The translations under genes and the position numbers were made by a program. 64,000 bases of DNA. Origin: Bradyrhizobium japonicum USDA 6 (GTDB taxonomy: Bacteria; Pseudomonadota; Alphaproteobacteria; Rhizobiales; Xanthobacteraceae). Shown in pieces: positions 26,337 through 35,400 of the stretch (position 1 is the first letter of the stretch; each line of letters opens with the position of its first letter). The notes beneath the pieces are model-generated. The model was not told where the DNA came from, searched no databases, and saw only the letters and a list, made by a program, of their open reading frames with translations. The stretch spans positions 7,309,001 through 7,373,000 of the forward strand of contig NC_017249.1 in the NCBI RefSeq assembly GCF_000284375.1, read 5' to 3'.

Positions 26337-26650
26337 CAAACCCACCCAAAAGAGCCATCATTTAAACTTCCGCCGGTGGAGAACGACGGTTCCAAGGCAT
26401 TCACGAGGAAAGAAAAATCCCCGAGCCCGAAAGAAAATACCAATTCGTGGAATCCGTCCTTGGATATTCCGGAGGTGTGGCAAGATGCCCGGGCTGCGGT
26501 GCTGGGCCGGAAGGCCTCCGAAACCCCGCCGAATGTCGCCGGTTCGCGGTTTCCGACGCTCCCCTTCGCTGAAAGGTTAACGTAAGGAACCCCGGCGGCC
26601 ACCGCGGCGGTCGATACCGTCCTCGGTGTGTCGGCGGGGAAATTCGTCAT
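26336..26650 (-). CDS. 104-residue protein of unknown function inside the secretion operon
   Basis: The frame starts 3 bp after the adaptor stop codon (TGA GGC ATG) and ends in TGATG with the regulator start, so it exactly fills the gap between two operon genes. GGGAG lies about 10 nt upstream. The protein (MTNFPADTPRTVSTAAVAAG and on) is rich in Ser, Gly and Ala, has no membrane segment, and ends with a Phe/Gly-rich part (FGLGDFSFL, LNDGSFGWV). I do not recognise it. The tiling supports translation; composition alone does not. Confidence 0.45.
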   Translation of the reverse strand: MTNFPADTPRTVSTAAVAAGVPYVNLSAKGSVGNREPATFGGVSEAFRPSTAARASCHTSGISKDGFHELVFSFGLGDFSFLVNALEPSFSTGGSLNDGSFGWV

Positions 26651-26653
26651 GCC

Positions 26654-28009
26654 TCAGCGCTCCCGAAAGGCGCGGGTCATCTGGTCGGTGACGGGCTTGG
26701 CCAGGTAGGAGGCAGCGGTGCGCTCTTGGGTCGAGACGAAGACCTCCGCCGGCATGCCGGGAACTAGCTTCAGTCCCTTGTAGTGTATCAGGTCCTCCTC
26801 GGCTGGAAGCAGGCGGACGTGGGCGATGTAGTGCTCCTGGCCGTTGGACGGATCCCGGGCTGAGGCCGGCGACACCATCGCGACCTTGCCCTTCAGCTCC
26901 GGCGTGGTGGCGCGGTTGAAGGCGGAGAGGCGGATGCGTGCCGGCTGTCCAACCCTCACCTGGTCGATGTCGGCCGGCGAAACGCGAATCTCGAACTTGA
27001 GGTCGGCATTCTCCGGCACCACGGTCGCGATCTTGGCCGCCGGAGTGATGACGCCGCCCACCGTGTAGGCGAACAGTTCGTTGATATAGCCGGACGCGGG
27101 GGAACGTATCTCGGTGCGCGACAGCCGGTCCTCGATGGCGAGCTTGCGCTCCTGAAGCTCGGCGATGCGCGCTTCCACCGTGCGCAGGTCCTTCTGGGCC
27201 TCGGTCGAAGCGTTCTGGTCCACGGCGATGATCTGCACGCGGATCTCGCTGGTCCTCACCTTGGCACGGGCGATGCTCGCCTGGATCTCGCCCTGCTCGC
27301 CCATGATGCGGGCGTAGTCGCGCTGGGAGGTATAGACGCGCTGGTACTCGACAATCTTGCGCTCAAACAGCGACTGCAACTTCTCGCGCTCGGCGCCGAC
27401 GAGCCTGCCCTCCTCTTCCTTGGCGGCGAGGCGGGCCGCCATGCCCCTGATCTCCTCGCCGGTCTGGGCAATGCTGAGCTCGAGCTGCTCCTTCTGGCTG
27501 TCGCGCGCGGTCTTGTTGCCGGCGAACAGACGGGCCTCGCCGTGGATTACCGATCCAGCGGTTGAGGGGAATAAGGCGTGCATGTCGTCGGGAAATTCGA
27601 CTGACGTCAGGTTGTCGCGTTCGGCCATCAGGCGGGCGCGGCGCCCGAGTGCCTCTACCAACTGAGCGCGCACGATCAGATGCTCGGCCTTGATCTGGAC
27701 GTCGTCGAGGGTCGCCAGCACCTGGCCTTCGCGAACCTGGTCGCCCTGGCGCACCGACAGCGTCTTGACGATGCCGCCGTCGCGGTGCTGTACCTCCTTG
27801 AGGTTCTGATCGACCTTGACCGTGCCGGCCGCGACCACCGCGCCCTCCAGCATCGCCCAGGCCGCCCAGCCGCCGCAACCGGCGACCAGCAGCGCGCTCA
27901 GCACGATGCCGGCGACGATGCGCGGCCACAGTCGCAACGGCCGTTCGCGAGGCGCGTCCATGGCAGGATGCTCCGGGCGGACGAGTTCGGATACATCGAC
28001 ATGCTTCAT
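26654..28009 (-). CDS. HlyD-family periplasmic adaptor of a type I secretion system
   Basis: A 451-residue membrane fusion protein: one N-terminal helix (about 27-50), a biotinyl-lipoyl half (VAAGTVKVDQNLKEVQHRDG and GIVKTLSVRQGDQVREGQVL), a long coiled coil (about 110-300), then the second lipoyl half and beta domain (RSPASGYINELFAYTVGGVI) and the C-terminal LVPGMPAEVFV motif. It links the inner-membrane ABC exporter with an outer-membrane TolC-type channel, which is not encoded nearby. It starts 12 bp after the TM-anchored RTX gene. Confidence 0.92.
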   Translation of the reverse strand: MKHVDVSELVRPEHPAMDAPRERPLRLWPRIVAGIVLSALLVAGCGGWAAWAMLEGAVVAAGTVKVDQNLKEVQHRDGGIVKTLSVRQGDQVREGQVLATLDDVQIKAEHLIVRAQLVEALGRRARLMAERDNLTSVEFPDDMHALFPSTAGSVIHGEARLFAGNKTARDSQKEQLELSIAQTGEEIRGMAARLAAKEEEGRLVGAEREKLQSLFERKIVEYQRVYTSQRDYARIMGEQGEIQASIARAKVRTSEIRVQIIAVDQNASTEAQKDLRTVEARIAELQERKLAIEDRLSRTEIRSPASGYINELFAYTVGGVITPAAKIATVVPENADLKFEIRVSPADIDQVRVGQPARIRLSAFNRATTPELKGKVAMVSPASARDPSNGQEHYIAHVRLLPAEEDLIHYKGLKLVPGMPAEVFVSTQERTAASYLAKPVTDQMTRAFRER

Positions 28010-28021
28010 GGCTTCACTTCC

Positions 28022-30589
28022 TCAGGAATGGATCGATGAGAATTGCAGATGGTGGTGGCCGGCGACCTCGATCGTCATGCCGTCTCCGTCGTCGTTGCCG
28101 TAATGGACGTCGATGGCGGTATACTTGCTGTTGGCGAGCTCCTCGAAGCGGAAGCGCACTGGGCGATTGTGGCCGCCGTCGTTCTCCTCGAGGTAGATCT
28201 GTTCGAACAGGTCGGCGACCTGCTCCTCGGCGTCGCCGCCTTCCTTGATCGTAATCTGATAGGTCGCGGCCACGATCTTGTCGCCGACCGTGAAGTCGGT
28301 GATCTTCTTCACCACGTCCTGCTGCTTGCGGCCATCGTCGTCGCGCTCGAACTGGAAGCAGTCGTCGCCGGCGCCGCCGGTCAGGACCACGGGGCCGCTG
28401 CCGGCGATGATCACATCGTCGCCGGAGCCCGCGATGATCTCCTCGAAACCTTCGATCAGGTCCTTGCCGATCTCGCGTCCCATGGCGGTGCCGCTGCGCA
28501 GATCGATGGTGACGGTGACGGTGGTCGCCGAATAGTCCAGGGTGTCCTGGCCCGAATTGCCATCATAGGCGTCGTCGGCGCCGTCGACCGACGCCAGCAC
28601 GACGTCGTCGCCGAAGCCGCCGTCCACCTTGTCGGCTCCGCCGCCGTCGGCGATGGTGTCGTTGCCGGCCCCGCCGGCAAGAGTGTCGGCCCCCGCACTC
28701 CCGGTGATGACGTCGTCGCCCGCGCCGCCGACGACGATCTCGAACTCCGCGATCGCGTCCTCGCCGATGTCCTCGCCGGAGGCCCGGCCCGAGGCGAGGT
28801 TCACAGCGATCTTCCCGATGGCCGAGGAATAGTCGAGGGTGTCGGTCCCGGCACCGCCGTCGAGGCTGTCGTCCGTGGCATCGGCCACAGCGAGAACCAG
28901 ATCGTTTCCGGCCTCGCCGGCGACCGCATCAGATCCGCCGCCATCCGAGATCGTGTCGTTGCCGGTTCCGCCGGTCAGCGTGTCGTCGCCGGCGCCCCCG
29001 GCCACCACGTCGTTTCCGCCGCCGCCGTTGATCGAGGCCGAAGCCGATCCGGCGGCCGTGAGGGTATCGTCGCCCGCGCCGCCGATGACGATCTCGAACT
29101 CCGCGATCGCGTCGTTGCCGATGTCGGTGCCGGAGGCGGTACCCGAGCCCAGATCCACCCCGATCGAACGCGTAGCCGATGAATAGTCCAGCGTGTCTAC
29201 GCCGGCGCCGCCAGCGAAGCCGTCGTCCGCGGCATCGGCGGCCGCCATTACGATATCGTTGCCCGCGCCGCCGGTAACGACGTCGCTTCCGCCACCGTCG
29301 GCGATGATGTCGTTGCCGCTTCCACCGGACATCCGGTCGGCGCCCTCGCCGCCGTCGAGATGGTCGTGGCCGTCGCCGCCCTCAAGGGTGTCGTCACCGG
29401 CTCCCGCCAGCAAAACGTCGCGGCCCGCGCCGCCGTCGAGGTGGTCGTCTCCCTCCTCACCCAGCAGGGTGTCGTCGCCTTCGTCGCCCCACAGACGGTC
29501 GTCGCCGGCGCCGCCGAACACCACGTCGTTGCCCGTGCCCGCGAACACGGTGTCGTTGCCGTCGCCCGCATAGACCACGTCGTGACCCGTGCCCGCCAAA
29601 ATGTGGTCGTCTCCGACCCCGCCCGAGATCCGGTCGTTGCCGCCTCTGGCGTCGATGTTGTCGTCTCCGCCCAGTCCCACGATGGTTTCGGCGCACTGGG
29701 TGCCGAGCAGGATGTCGTCGCTCTCGGTCCCGACGATGGGCGGCGCCTCAACCACATTGAAGTAGGCTGTCTGCATGACGATGTGGGAGCCGTCGCTGAT
29801 CGCGTAGGTCAGCTTGACCTCGCCGAGCATGTTCGGCGCGCGGTCGAATTCCCAGCCGTCCTCGGTGCGGACCAGAGAGCCAGAGGAGGAGAAGATGCCG
29901 ACCACGGTCAGATTGTCGCCGTCCGCATCCGTAGCGCCGGCCAGCAGCGCCGCCATCGATATCGCCAACCCATGGCAGGCCACCACGTCAGGAAGATGCA
30001 CCGCGCCCGAGACGCGGGGCGCGCGGTTGCGGTGATCCGGCGCCGGCGGGTCGCGCGGTCTGTCGCCGCCCCCAACTCCTCCGCCTCCTCCGCCGCCACC
30101 GCCACCGCCACTGCCACCACCGGAGCCGGAGTCCTCTTGGCGAGGCCGGTGGTTGTCGTTGGCGACCTTTGGACTCGCGCCGGCCCCCTTGTTGTTCAAC
30201 TCGGGCTTGTCGGTGCGCGCCCGGGCGCTGAAATCGGTCGCACCGCCGCCTACGGCGCGCTCCTCCTCGGCGCGCGCGACGATCCTGCCCTCCTCGGTCC
30301 AGCCCGACGACCGGGGCGGCTCAGGCTGCTCCTCCGCGGGTTCCTCGGCCGCCGCGAGCGCGTCCTCCTTGAGGTTCTCCTCCCCGCCCGAGCCGCGGAC
30401 CTTTTCACGGTCCTCGCTTGCCCCCAGCTTCGTTGGCAGGAAGCTCTTGAGGTAGGCTGTGCAGGATCCGACGATGAGCAAGAAGATCAGCGGCACGAAG
30501 CGGCGGCTGCGATCCTGCTTCTCTTCGTAGTCCTCGCGGCCGGGGGCAGTCTCGACGGTGGACTTGCGGGTGGCCTGGACGTTGATCAT
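28022..30589 (-). CDS. RTX repeat protein with N-terminal membrane helix and cadherin-like domain
   Basis: 855 residues. A basic N-terminus is followed by one membrane helix at about 31-50 (FVPLIFLLIVGSCTAYL), a Glu/Arg-rich spacer, a glycine run near 155-175, a cadherin-like domain at about 190-280 (DADGDNLTVVGIFSSS, WEFDR and LTYAISDGS) and then many GGxGxDxLx-type calcium-binding nonapeptides to about residue 760. The C-terminus (FEELANSKYTAIDVHYG, then AGHHHLQFSSIHS) resembles the end of the large RTX protein of this operon. The start overlaps the ABC stop (ATGA). A membrane anchor in an RTX protein encoded between exporter and adaptor is unusual; it may stay attached to the cell or serve in export. 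Confidence 0.8.
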   Translation of the reverse strand: MINVQATRKSTVETAPGREDYEEKQDRSRRFVPLIFLLIVGSCTAYLKSFLPTKLGASEDREKVRGSGGEENLKEDALAAAEEPAEEQPEPPRSSGWTEEGRIVARAEEERAVGGGATDFSARARTDKPELNNKGAGASPKVANDNHRPRQEDSGSGGGSGGGGGGGGGGGVGGGDRPRDPPAPDHRNRAPRVSGAVHLPDVVACHGLAISMAALLAGATDADGDNLTVVGIFSSSGSLVRTEDGWEFDRAPNMLGEVKLTYAISDGSHIVMQTAYFNVVEAPPIVGTESDDILLGTQCAETIVGLGGDDNIDARGGNDRISGGVGDDHILAGTGHDVVYAGDGNDTVFAGTGNDVVFGGAGDDRLWGDEGDDTLLGEEGDDHLDGGAGRDVLLAGAGDDTLEGGDGHDHLDGGEGADRMSGGSGNDIIADGGGSDVVTGGAGNDIVMAAADAADDGFAGGAGVDTLDYSSATRSIGVDLGSGTASGTDIGNDAIAEFEIVIGGAGDDTLTAAGSASASINGGGGNDVVAGGAGDDTLTGGTGNDTISDGGGSDAVAGEAGNDLVLAVADATDDSLDGGAGTDTLDYSSAIGKIAVNLASGRASGEDIGEDAIAEFEIVVGGAGDDVITGSAGADTLAGGAGNDTIADGGGADKVDGGFGDDVVLASVDGADDAYDGNSGQDTLDYSATTVTVTIDLRSGTAMGREIGKDLIEGFEEIIAGSGDDVIIAGSGPVVLTGGAGDDCFQFERDDDGRKQQDVVKKITDFTVGDKIVAATYQITIKEGGDAEEQVADLFEQIYLEENDGGHNRPVRFRFEELANSKYTAIDVHYGNDDGDGMTIEVAGHHHLQFSSIHS

Positions 30590-32343
30590 GCAGGCCTCCG
30601 CATTTGGGCTTCTGCGGGAATCGTGCCGGCCGGGGTCGGCGCGGAAGACTGCAGGACTGGAGTCATGATGTCCTGCTTCTTGCCGAAGGCGACCATGCGG
30701 CCGGCCTGGACGATGGCGACGAGATCGACCGCCACCAGCGCGCTCGGGCGGTGCGCGATCACGATGGCGATGCCGCCGCGAGCGCGGATGCCCTCGATCG
30801 CCGCGGTGAGCGCCGCCTCACCCTCGCCGTCGAGATTGGAGTTGGGCTCGTCCATCACCACCATGAAGGGATTGCCGTAAAGCGCGCGCGCCAGCGCGAT
30901 GCGCTGGCGTTGACCTGCGGAAAGCGCGCAGCCCTGCGGCCCCAACCTCGTGCGATAGCCCTCCGGCAGCCTGACGATCATCTCATGGACGCCGGCCGCC
31001 TTGGCGGCCTCGATCACCTTGCGGGAGTCGGGCTGGCGCTCGAGGCGACAGATGTTCTCCTCCATGGTGGTGTCCATCAGCGCGACCTCCTGGGGGAGAT
31101 AGCCGATGTGCCTGCCGAGGTCGTCCTCGCGCCACTGGGTCAGGTCGGCGGCGTCGAGCCGCACGCTGCCACGCAGCGCCGGCCAGATGCCGGTCAGCGC
31201 GCGCACCAGCGTGGTCTTGCCACCGGCGCTGGGGCCGATGATGCCGAGCGCCTGGCCGGCCTCGAGCTCGAAGGCGACTTCGCTCAGCACCACCTGTCCG
31301 GTCCCGGGGACTGCCACGGTGATCTTCTCGACGGAGAGACGGGCGGTGGGGTCGGGCAGCCGCATCGGCTCGTCGGCGGAGGCGAGCGCGATGACGGTGT
31401 CGCGCAGCCGCTGGTAGGCCATCCGCGCGGCGATGAAAGCCTTCCAGTTGCCGATCGCGAGGTCGACGGGGGCCAGCGCGCGCGCCGAGGCGACCGAGAC
31501 CGCGATGATGGCGCCAGCCGAAAGCTCACCCTTGATGGTGAGGTAGGCGCCGAGCCCCAACAGGGCCGACTGCAGCACCATGCGTAGCACACGCGAAACC
31601 GCGGCGAATCCGCCGGTGATGTCGTTGGCCCTCGTCTGCAGATCGAGATGCTCTGCATTGGCCTCGTTGAAGCGGCCGACGGCGCGGCCTGCGAAGCCCA
31701 TCGCCTTGAGCACCTCGGCGTTGCGCGCGTTGCAGTCGGCGATGCCGTTGCGTTCCGTCGCCGCCTTGCGCGTCGACACGATGAGACGGCGGGTCATGAC
31801 CTCGCTGACCACGGTGAGCACGACGAGGACGAGCGCGCCCGCGAAGGTCAACGCGCCGAGCATCGGATGAAGGAAGTAGATGAAGGCCAGATAGATCGGC
31901 ATCCAGGGCAGGTCGAACAACGCCGAGGGACCCTGGCTGCCGAGGAAGCCACGGACGGTGTCGACGTCCCGCCCGCGCTCCAGCGCTTCGGAGGTGGAGA
32001 AGCCAAAACGCGGCATGTCGATGGCGACGCGATGCGCCAGCGGCGCGATCTTGCGGTCGATCCGGGCGCCAACCCGCACCAGCACCTGGGAGCGGACGAC
32101 GTCGAAGGCACCCTGGAATAGATAGAGCCCGATCGCGAGCACCGAGAGCATCATCAGGGTGGGGATGCTGCCGCTGGTCAGCGCACGGTCGTAGATCTGC
32201 ATCATGTAGACGGAGCCGGTGAGCGCCAGCACGTTGATCATGCCGGAGACCACGAAGAGAAACAGGACGATGCTGCGGAAGCCCCTTGTCAGCTCGGCCA
32301 GGCGCCGGCGCTTCGCGGGTGTCAGCTCTTTCGGTTTGGCCAT
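30586..32343 (-). CDS. Type I secretion ABC permease/ATPase (PrtD-like)
   Basis: ATG 32343 (MAKPKELTPAKRRRLAELTR) is chosen because the longer frame, up to 32415, reads through a stem-loop and has no ribosome site. About 585 residues: six membrane helices in the first 320, then the ATPase with Walker A (GPSAGGKTTLV), ABC signature (LSAGQRQRIALARAL), Walker B (FMVVMDEPNSNLD) and the H-loop (VIAHRPS). There is no N-terminal C39 peptidase, as in exporters that recognise a C-terminal signal. It should export the peroxidase-RTX protein encoded just upstream. Confidence 0.93.
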   Translation of the reverse strand: MAKPKELTPAKRRRLAELTRGFRSIVLFLFVVSGMINVLALTGSVYMMQIYDRALTSGSIPTLMMLSVLAIGLYLFQGAFDVVRSQVLVRVGARIDRKIAPLAHRVAIDMPRFGFSTSEALERGRDVDTVRGFLGSQGPSALFDLPWMPIYLAFIYFLHPMLGALTFAGALVLVVLTVVSEVMTRRLIVSTRKAATERNGIADCNARNAEVLKAMGFAGRAVGRFNEANAEHLDLQTRANDITGGFAAVSRVLRMVLQSALLGLGAYLTIKGELSAGAIIAVSVASARALAPVDLAIGNWKAFIAARMAYQRLRDTVIALASADEPMRLPDPTARLSVEKITVAVPGTGQVVLSEVAFELEAGQALGIIGPSAGGKTTLVRALTGIWPALRGSVRLDAADLTQWREDDLGRHIGYLPQEVALMDTTMEENICRLERQPDSRKVIEAAKAAGVHEMIVRLPEGYRTRLGPQGCALSAGQRQRIALARALYGNPFMVVMDEPNSNLDGEGEAALTAAIEGIRARGGIAIVIAHRPSALVAVDLVAIVQAGRMVAFGKKQDIMTPVLQSSAPTPAGTIPAEAQMRRPA

Positions 32344-32381
32344 TTGTTTGGATGCCCTCAGGTGCGAGGAACGGAAATCTG

Positions 32382-32413
32382 GCCGGAACGGGAAGATGGT
32401 CTCCCGTTCCGGC
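32382..32413 (-). terminator. Intercistronic stem-loop between RTX effector and exporter genes
   Basis: A perfect 12-bp inverted repeat (32382-32393 and 32402-32413, loop of 8) lies 14 bp after the stop of the RTX gene and 38 bp before the exporter start. It is G+C-rich and lacks a T-run. It could be a partial terminator or RNA stabiliser that makes effector mRNA exceed exporter mRNA, as the hlyA-hlyB terminator does in E. coli. Confidence 0.6.
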
Positions 32414-32427
32414 ATAAGGTCGTGAGG

Positions 32428-35400
32428 CTAGAGCGTGACGTTGGAGCCGAGGTTCTGGTGGCCCGCGATCTCGATCTTGAAGTCGGCGGCGGCGTTGCCG
32501 TCGACGTTGCCCTGGATGACGGTGAATTCCTGACCATCGTGGGTCTCATAGCTCACCGCGAGCTGCCCGGCCGCGGTGAACGCGGCATCGGAAACCAGTG
32601 TGAAGCTCTGGTTGCCGTCGACGGCGTAGTTCGCGTCGATGCCGCTGAGGTCGATGCGGTCTCCCGGCTCGAAGCCGACGATGGTGTCGCCCTTGGCCGC
32701 TTCCACCGAGTTGAAGCGGAAGGTGTCGTCGCCGAGCCCTCCTTTCATCACGTTGGCGGCGGTGCCGGCGACGATGACGTCATTGCCGGAGCCGGTGGTG
32801 ACGTTCTCGATGCCCCACAGCGTGTCGTTGCCGGTCTGCGAGCTCGAGGCGCTGCCGTTCGCGAGCGGGCCGGAACCCAGGTTGACGGTGACGGCCGTGC
32901 TCGCCGCTGACATGTCGAGCGTGTCGGTGCCCGCCCCACCGGCGCCTTCGTCGCCGAAATAGGCGTCGTTGCCGTCGCCAATCTCGGCCACGATCAGGTC
33001 GTTGCCGGCCCCGCCGAACACGGTGTCGTCGCCTGCACCGGCATTGATCAGGTCGTCGCCCTGATCGCCGAAGATGCGGTCCGCCCCGGCATCGCCATAG
33101 ACGATGTCCGCGTCGGCGCCGGCGAACACGTGGTCGTCGCCCGCGCCAGCGAAGATCACGTCCCGGCCAGCACCGCCGTTGACGAAGTCGGCCCCCTCAC
33201 CGGCCGAGATCGCATCGGCGCCAGCATGGCCGACGGCGATGTCGTCTCCTGCGAAGGCGACGATGCTGTCGTCGCCGGGTGTGCCGACCAGCGTATCGGA
33301 CTGCGCCGTGCCGGTCCGGACCACGCCGTCGGTTGCGGTCTCGGTCTCTTCTTCGTCGTCGTCGCCACCCGCGGTTGGCGTCTCGTCATCCTCGTTTGGC
33401 GTTTCGGTTTCTTCCTCGTCGTCCTCGTCCGGCTCATTGGTTTCGAACTGGGGCGGCACCATGCCCGAGAAGGTGACCGAATGGGTTCCGTTCGAGATGG
33501 TCTTCGTGCCGTCCTGGTTCTCGACCAGGTGGTAGGTCGCCGGATCCGCCCCTTCCGGAAGCTCGATCACGTCCTCGGCCTGGAGGGCGCCGATGATGGT
33601 GTCGTTGCCGCCGTTGGACCTGAACACGATGCGATGGGCCGAGGTGAGGGCCGAAATGTCGATCGTGTCATCGCCCTCGTCGCCATCGATCGTGATGGTG
33701 TTGAGGCGCAGGCTGGTCGCGGTGAAGTCGCCGACGACCGTGAACGTATCGCCTGCTCCCGCGCCGCCCGTCGCTCCAGTCGGTTCGATACCGTTGATGC
33801 GGATCTCCTCGATCTCGCTCAGTTCCGCGATCACGTTGGCGAAGGCCGAACCGCCTCGGGTGACGACGATCTCCGGCGTACGCCCGCCGAAGCTCGCGAT
33901 GTCGTTGCCGGCAACGGCATCCCAGGCGGCCAACGTATAGATCGTGTAGGCCTCGCTGGAGGTGTTGCCATTGATGACGAAGGTGTCGCCCGCGGTGCCT
34001 TCGGTGCCGCCATTGACGATGTCGCGGCCATCGGTCGGGGCCGCCGTCGCATTGGCGTTCCAGACGATGGTGTCGTCTCCGGCACCGCCGTTGACCGTGT
34101 CTGCCCCGGCGTTGAGGCCCGGCGCGATGACGTTGACCGTGAAATTGTCGACGTAGAAGTTGTCGCCATTGTCCCAGTTGTTGCCGTCGCCGGTAGTCCG
34201 GAAGCGGATGGCCGAGTTCGAGCCGATCTGGGCGGGCGTCAGGGCGGCGCTGAAGTTGAAGGTGCCGTTTGCACCGCCTCCCAGCGTTCCGCCGGTCACG
34301 ACCTCCCAGGCGTTGGTGTTGACATTCCGTGCCTCGACGATGACGGTCTGGCCGCCGTTGAGATTGTCGTCCTCGTAGGTGAACGACACCGTCGCCGCAG
34401 TCGCGCCGGCGAGGTTGACGGCGCGCTCGATCGTCTCGCCGCCATCGACGCCCTGATTGAACTGAAGGCGGCCGCCGGTGATCGAGATGTCGCCTGCTGT
34501 CGGGCTGGTCGTCTCGCCGCCGCCTTCGGTCCAGTTTCCCGTGAACGCGAGCGTGCCGTTGCTGTTCGAATACGACGCCGCTCCGAAGCTGTCGACGTAG
34601 GCGCCGTTGTTGCTGCCGGTGCCGCCGGTCAACGTGTCGTTGCCGTCGTCGCCGTTGAGGGTATCCGCGCCCTCGCCGCCGAGGATGACATCGTCGCCAC
34701 CGCCGCCGCTCAGCGTATCGTTGCCGCCGAGGCCGTCGATGAGGTTGGCACCGCCGTTGCCGGTGATGACGTCGGCGTTGGCGCTCGCCGTGCCGAACGG
34801 TGCCGGCGCGGCCTGCGCAAGGACGTAGTCGGACGCGTCGATCGCGGCCGTCGTCGTGTTGTTGACCTGGATGGTGCCGATCGTCGCCAGGGACGCATCC
34901 CTGACCGTGAGCAGGGTATTGGCGCCCACCTGGGTCTCGACAACACGCGTCGCCAGGTTGGCGGCCGTGATGCCAAGGGCGCTGAGGTTGATCAGGTCCT
35001 GGCCCCCGGCCGCGGTCGAGTCGAAGCCGGTGATGGTATCGGCACCGAACCCGGCGGCGTTGTAGACCACCACGTCGTTGCCATCGCTGACGTTGATGGT
35101 GTCGTTGCCGGCGCCGCCGATGATGGTGTCGGTATCGCCGCCGGTGCCTCCGCTTAGCGTATCGTCGCCAGTACCGCCGTCGACCAGGTCGGTGCCGTTG
35201 CCGGCATCGATGGTGTCGTTGCCGCCACCGCCGAAGATCTGGTTGTTGGCGCCGTTGCCGGCGATGGTGTTGGCCTGCGCGTTGCCATTGCCGTTGATGG
35301 CGTCGCCTCCGGTCAGCGTCAGGTTCTCGACTTCGGCCCCGAGTGTGTAGGAAACCGAGGACTGCACCGTGTCGGTGCCGCCGGCCGCAAGTTCGGTCAC

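Noticed and set aside
26336..26650. The small frame as mere untranslated spacer
   Set aside because: Kept as a low-to-moderate confidence gene, because the start and stop tile precisely with both neighbours.
28043..30880. Long plus-strand frames opposite the TM-anchored RTX gene (379 and 506 codons)
   Set aside because: The repetitive GGxGxD codons produce open Val/Ala/Asp-rich antisense frames; no independent evidence.
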